Source: a virus
Virus record (IMG/VR): IMGVR_UViG_3300035180_000724
Span: 1-22,769 of that record
Direction: 5' to 3' (one strand)
DNA length: 22,769 bases
This document shows positions 20,932 through 22,769 of this stretch, piece after piece. The notes beneath the pieces were generated by a model, which was given only the letters and a program-made list of their open reading frames with translations, did no database searches and was not told the origin of the DNA. Numbering within the stretch: position 1 is the stretch's first letter; each line of letters starts with the position of its first letter. The translations under genes were made by a program, and so were the position numbers.

Positions 20932-22769
20932 ATGGCCGATAAACCAGCATATGCTCCAGTCCCTTATGGTATCGGGTTAGACACAACGCGCTATGTTCCG
21001 GGCAGCTATGTGCGGGACAACATGCACGTGATCGACGATGTGATGCCGCCTGCTCGCCCGGCACCGACGGCGCAAGCCCCTGTCGCTGCCGTGGCCTACA
21101 GCCCGTCGCTCAAGAAGTTCTTTGTCAACGGCAACACGTTCGATGATGGTGACGACACATCTGCTGCGGCCTCGCTCAAGTACTTCGATCCGAACAAACC
21201 ACAGGCTCTACCCGCTGGTGACTGGGTGCCGCTGTCCCCTGCGGGGTATGCTGCCTATGTCGGCAAGATCGTTGATCCCAGTATGGGCAAGCTTGCCAAG
21301 AAGAATTTCGGCATCGGCGTTGACAGCCTCAAGGGTCTGGCTGGTGCTGGGCTCAAGTTCCTCGGCGCTGAGCAGACTGGCCAATCGGTCATTGACAGCG
21401 CCAACGAAAGCCTTGGCAAGACTGATGTGTACCAGCGCAATGCGACTGACATCGGCTCTGATCCGCATCACGGCATCCTTGACTGGTTCGTTGCCAACCT
21501 CGCTCAGCAGGGTCCGAACATCGTTGAAAGTGCGCTTACTACCGCTGCAGGCGCTGTGGCTGGTGGTGTCGCTGGTGCTGAAACGGGTCCCGGTGCTCTG
21601 GGCACTGCTGCTGGTGGTGCCATCGCTGCCATGGTCGGTCGTGCGGCGTTCAAGCAGGGTCTGATCTCTGCGGCCAAGAAATACGCCGAAGGCAAAGTCC
21701 TCGAAGCTGGCGAAAGGAAACTGCTGCTTGAGGCAGCTGGTCTGACTGCTGCGGCGCAGGAAACTGCCATGTCCGCTGGTGGCGAAGCCGCGCTCAAGAA
21801 TGGTCTTGCTCTGGGCGTGAAGAACACGTCTCGTTCTGCCGGCAAGTATCTCGGTGCTACCGCGGCGACGGGCCTCAACAACGAGGCTATCGGTGTCTCG
21901 GATATTTACGGTGAGCAGCTCGACCCCGGGCAAGAACCCAGCCGTGCATACGCTGCCATCGGTTCCATACCCTATGCTGCCATGGAGTCGCTGCCTGAGT
22001 ACCTGTTGGCAGCCCGCCTGCTCGGTGGCTTTGCCCATGGTACTGGCTCTGCCATTGACCAAGGTATCCGCGGCAAGGCTATCTCGCTTCTCGGTCGTGG
22101 TATCAAGGGTGGTGCTTTCGGTGCCGTCACTGAAGGCGGCGTTGAAGCTGGGCAAGAAGCCTTGCTCATGGCTGCCCACCACACAGTGGACTGGAACTCG
22201 CCGCAGAGTGTGGCGCGCATCTACAACGCATTCGCCGCAGGTGCAGGTGTCGGTGGTCCCATCGGCTCGCTTGCCCATCTTGCTGGTGGCCACGAAGCTG
22301 CCAACGTGCTCGACATTCACGGCACGGCTGAGCCTACCCCTGAGCAGCTGGCGCTTCCCAATCCCGGTGAACAGCTGGCTCTGCCCGCCCCCTCTCCTGA
22401 GAACCGTCCGCCTGTCCCGGGTGGTGGTACCCCCGGCAGCGCTGGTGAGATGCTCAAAGCAATCGGTGCGCGCAGCGGACAGGGTATTGCTTCTCTGGGT
22501 GGTAACCTTGACGCCGCAGCCAGCCTCCAGCCCGGCTCATCCTCTGCAGTCGCTGTAGATGCGTCTGGGAACGCTTCTCTCCCCCAAGGTCTCTCAGCCC
22601 CAGCGACTGGTTCCTTGCCTCCCGGTGCCGCTCCTACGGTCTCGCTTGCGCCGCCAGTACTCAACGCCCCGCCTACAACGACACGTTCACGCATTTTGCG
22701 CCGCGGTGAGGCAGCAATGCGGGCCGGCACACAGGCCACTGTCAGCCCCGGGGGACCGCCCGTACCCTC
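20932..22769 (+). CDS. Very large internal virion protein, N-terminal part (runs off the right edge)
   Basis: ATG at 20932 with AGGAGG just upstream; I translated the frame to the window end and found no stop in 612 codons. The start MADKPAYAPVPYGIGLDTTR leads to a short domain (SPSLKKFFVNGNTFDDGDD, then YFDPNKPQALPAGDWVPLSP). Residues about 100-170 are helical. Around 195-245 is a hydrophobic Gly/Ala-rich stretch (ALTTAAGAVAGGVAGAETGP, then GGAIAAMVGRAAF), probably membrane-seeking. Around 345-420 come two more hydrophobic helices with EGGVEAGQEALLMAA, a pattern that I recall from very large phage-ejected proteins. The last 130 visible residues are a Pro/Gly/Ala linker, so more domains must follow. 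Position and layout match T7 gp16-type or polyvalent ejected proteins. Confidence 0.75.
   Translation, partial: MADKPAYAPVPYGIGLDTTRYVPGSYVRDNMHVIDDVMPPARPAPTAQAPVAAVAYSPSLKKFFVNGNTFDDGDDTSAAASLKYFDPNKPQALPAGDWVPLSPAGYAAYVGKIVDPSMGKLAKKNFGIGVDSLKGLAGAGLKFLGAEQTGQSVIDSANESLGKTDVYQRNATDIGSDPHHGILDWFVANLAQQGPNIVESALTTAAGAVAGGVAGAETGPGALGTAAGGAIAAMVGRAAFKQGLISAAKKYAEGKVLEAGERKLLLEAAGLTAAAQETAMSAGGEAALKNGLALGVKNTSRSAGKYLGATAATGLNNEAIGVSDIYGEQLDPGQEPSRAYAAIGSIPYAAMESLPEYLLAARLLGGFAHGTGSAIDQGIRGKAISLLGRGIKGGAFGAVTEGGVEAGQEALLMAAHHTVDWNSPQSVARIYNAFAAGAGVGGPIGSLAHLAGGHEAANVLDIHGTAEPTPEQLALPNPGEQLALPAPSPENRPPVPGGGTPGSAGEMLKAIGARSGQGIASLGGNLDAAASLQPGSSSAVAVDASGNASLPQGLSAPATGSLPPGAAPTVSLAPPVLNAPPTTTRSRILRRGEAAMRAGTQATVSPGGPPVP

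Noticed and set aside
20006-21064. 352-codon open frame on the - strand
   Set aside because: It is antisense to the transglycosylase protein and the next gene; no ribosome site or domain pattern supports it.
21208-22320. 370-codon open frame on the - strand
   Set aside because: It lies wholly inside the last large + strand gene, which has a strong ribosome site and a continuing frame. The antisense product is rich in Arg, Ser and Thr without domain-like pattern, as expected from a codon-bias shadow.
1-22769. tRNA genes, CRISPR arrays, integrase or attachment sites, insertion sequences, toxin-antitoxin or defence genes
   Set aside because: I looked for these and saw none; all sequence is accounted for by the packed late phage genes and the short spacers between them.

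Overview
The window is an internal stretch of a tailed bacteriophage genome (Caudoviricetes): the late structural and lysis region. All 28 genes I call lie on the + strand, almost all are packed stop-to-start (TAATG, ATGA, TGATG overlaps), most have a visible AGGAG-like ribosome binding site, and no gap exceeds 60 bases. There is no tail sheath, tail tube, baseplate hub or kilobase-long tape-measure gene. There is a T7-like run of ejection proteins instead, so I infer a short-tailed (podovirus-like) virion. The host is inferred to be a Gram-negative bacterium, because the lysis cassette has an overlapping inner/outer-membrane spanin pair with a lipobox. I cannot name the host genus. The DNA is moderately GC-rich by eye.

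Layout from left to right. (1) Head module, 1-5348: C-terminal part of the portal, a small unknown gene, the scaffold, the major capsid protein, a decoration-like protein, another small unknown gene and two head-tail adaptor candidates. Two strong GC hairpins bracket the decoration-like gene, one directly after the capsid gene and one directly after the decoration gene. (2) Tail-fibre and surface module, 5356-11285: a BppU-like small beta protein, a protein with a signal-peptide-like N-terminus and eleven 18-residue repeats, a small virion protein, then three fibre proteins that share one N-terminal domain of about 100 residues but carry different distal parts (two glycine-rich, one beta-sandwich-like). 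A small chaperone-like gene sits between fibres two and three. (3) Lysis module, 11298-13335: coiled-coil/single-TM protein, membrane-anchored unknown protein, M15-type peptidase endolysin, two-TM holin candidate, i-spanin and an overlapping o-spanin in a different frame. (4) Tail tube and ejection module, 13332-22769: a large nozzle-like tail protein, two smaller virion proteins, a GNAT-like protein in the position of T7 gp13, a glycine-rich membrane-active internal protein (gp14 position), a 733-residue internal protein with a lytic transglycosylase domain, and the first 612 codons of a very large internal protein that runs off the right edge.

Together these genes would build the capsid and short tail, decorate it with several receptor-binding fibres, eject a protein channel with a peptidoglycan-cutting enzyme ahead of the DNA, and finally lyse the host. 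I see no promoter, tRNA, integrase, repressor, CRISPR array or insertion sequence. The most unusual features are the three-fibre family with a shared anchor, the exported-looking 18-residue repeat protein, the hidden o-spanin, the extra membrane protein in the lysis block and the hairpins around the decoration gene. None of them is proven to be a new system from sequence alone.
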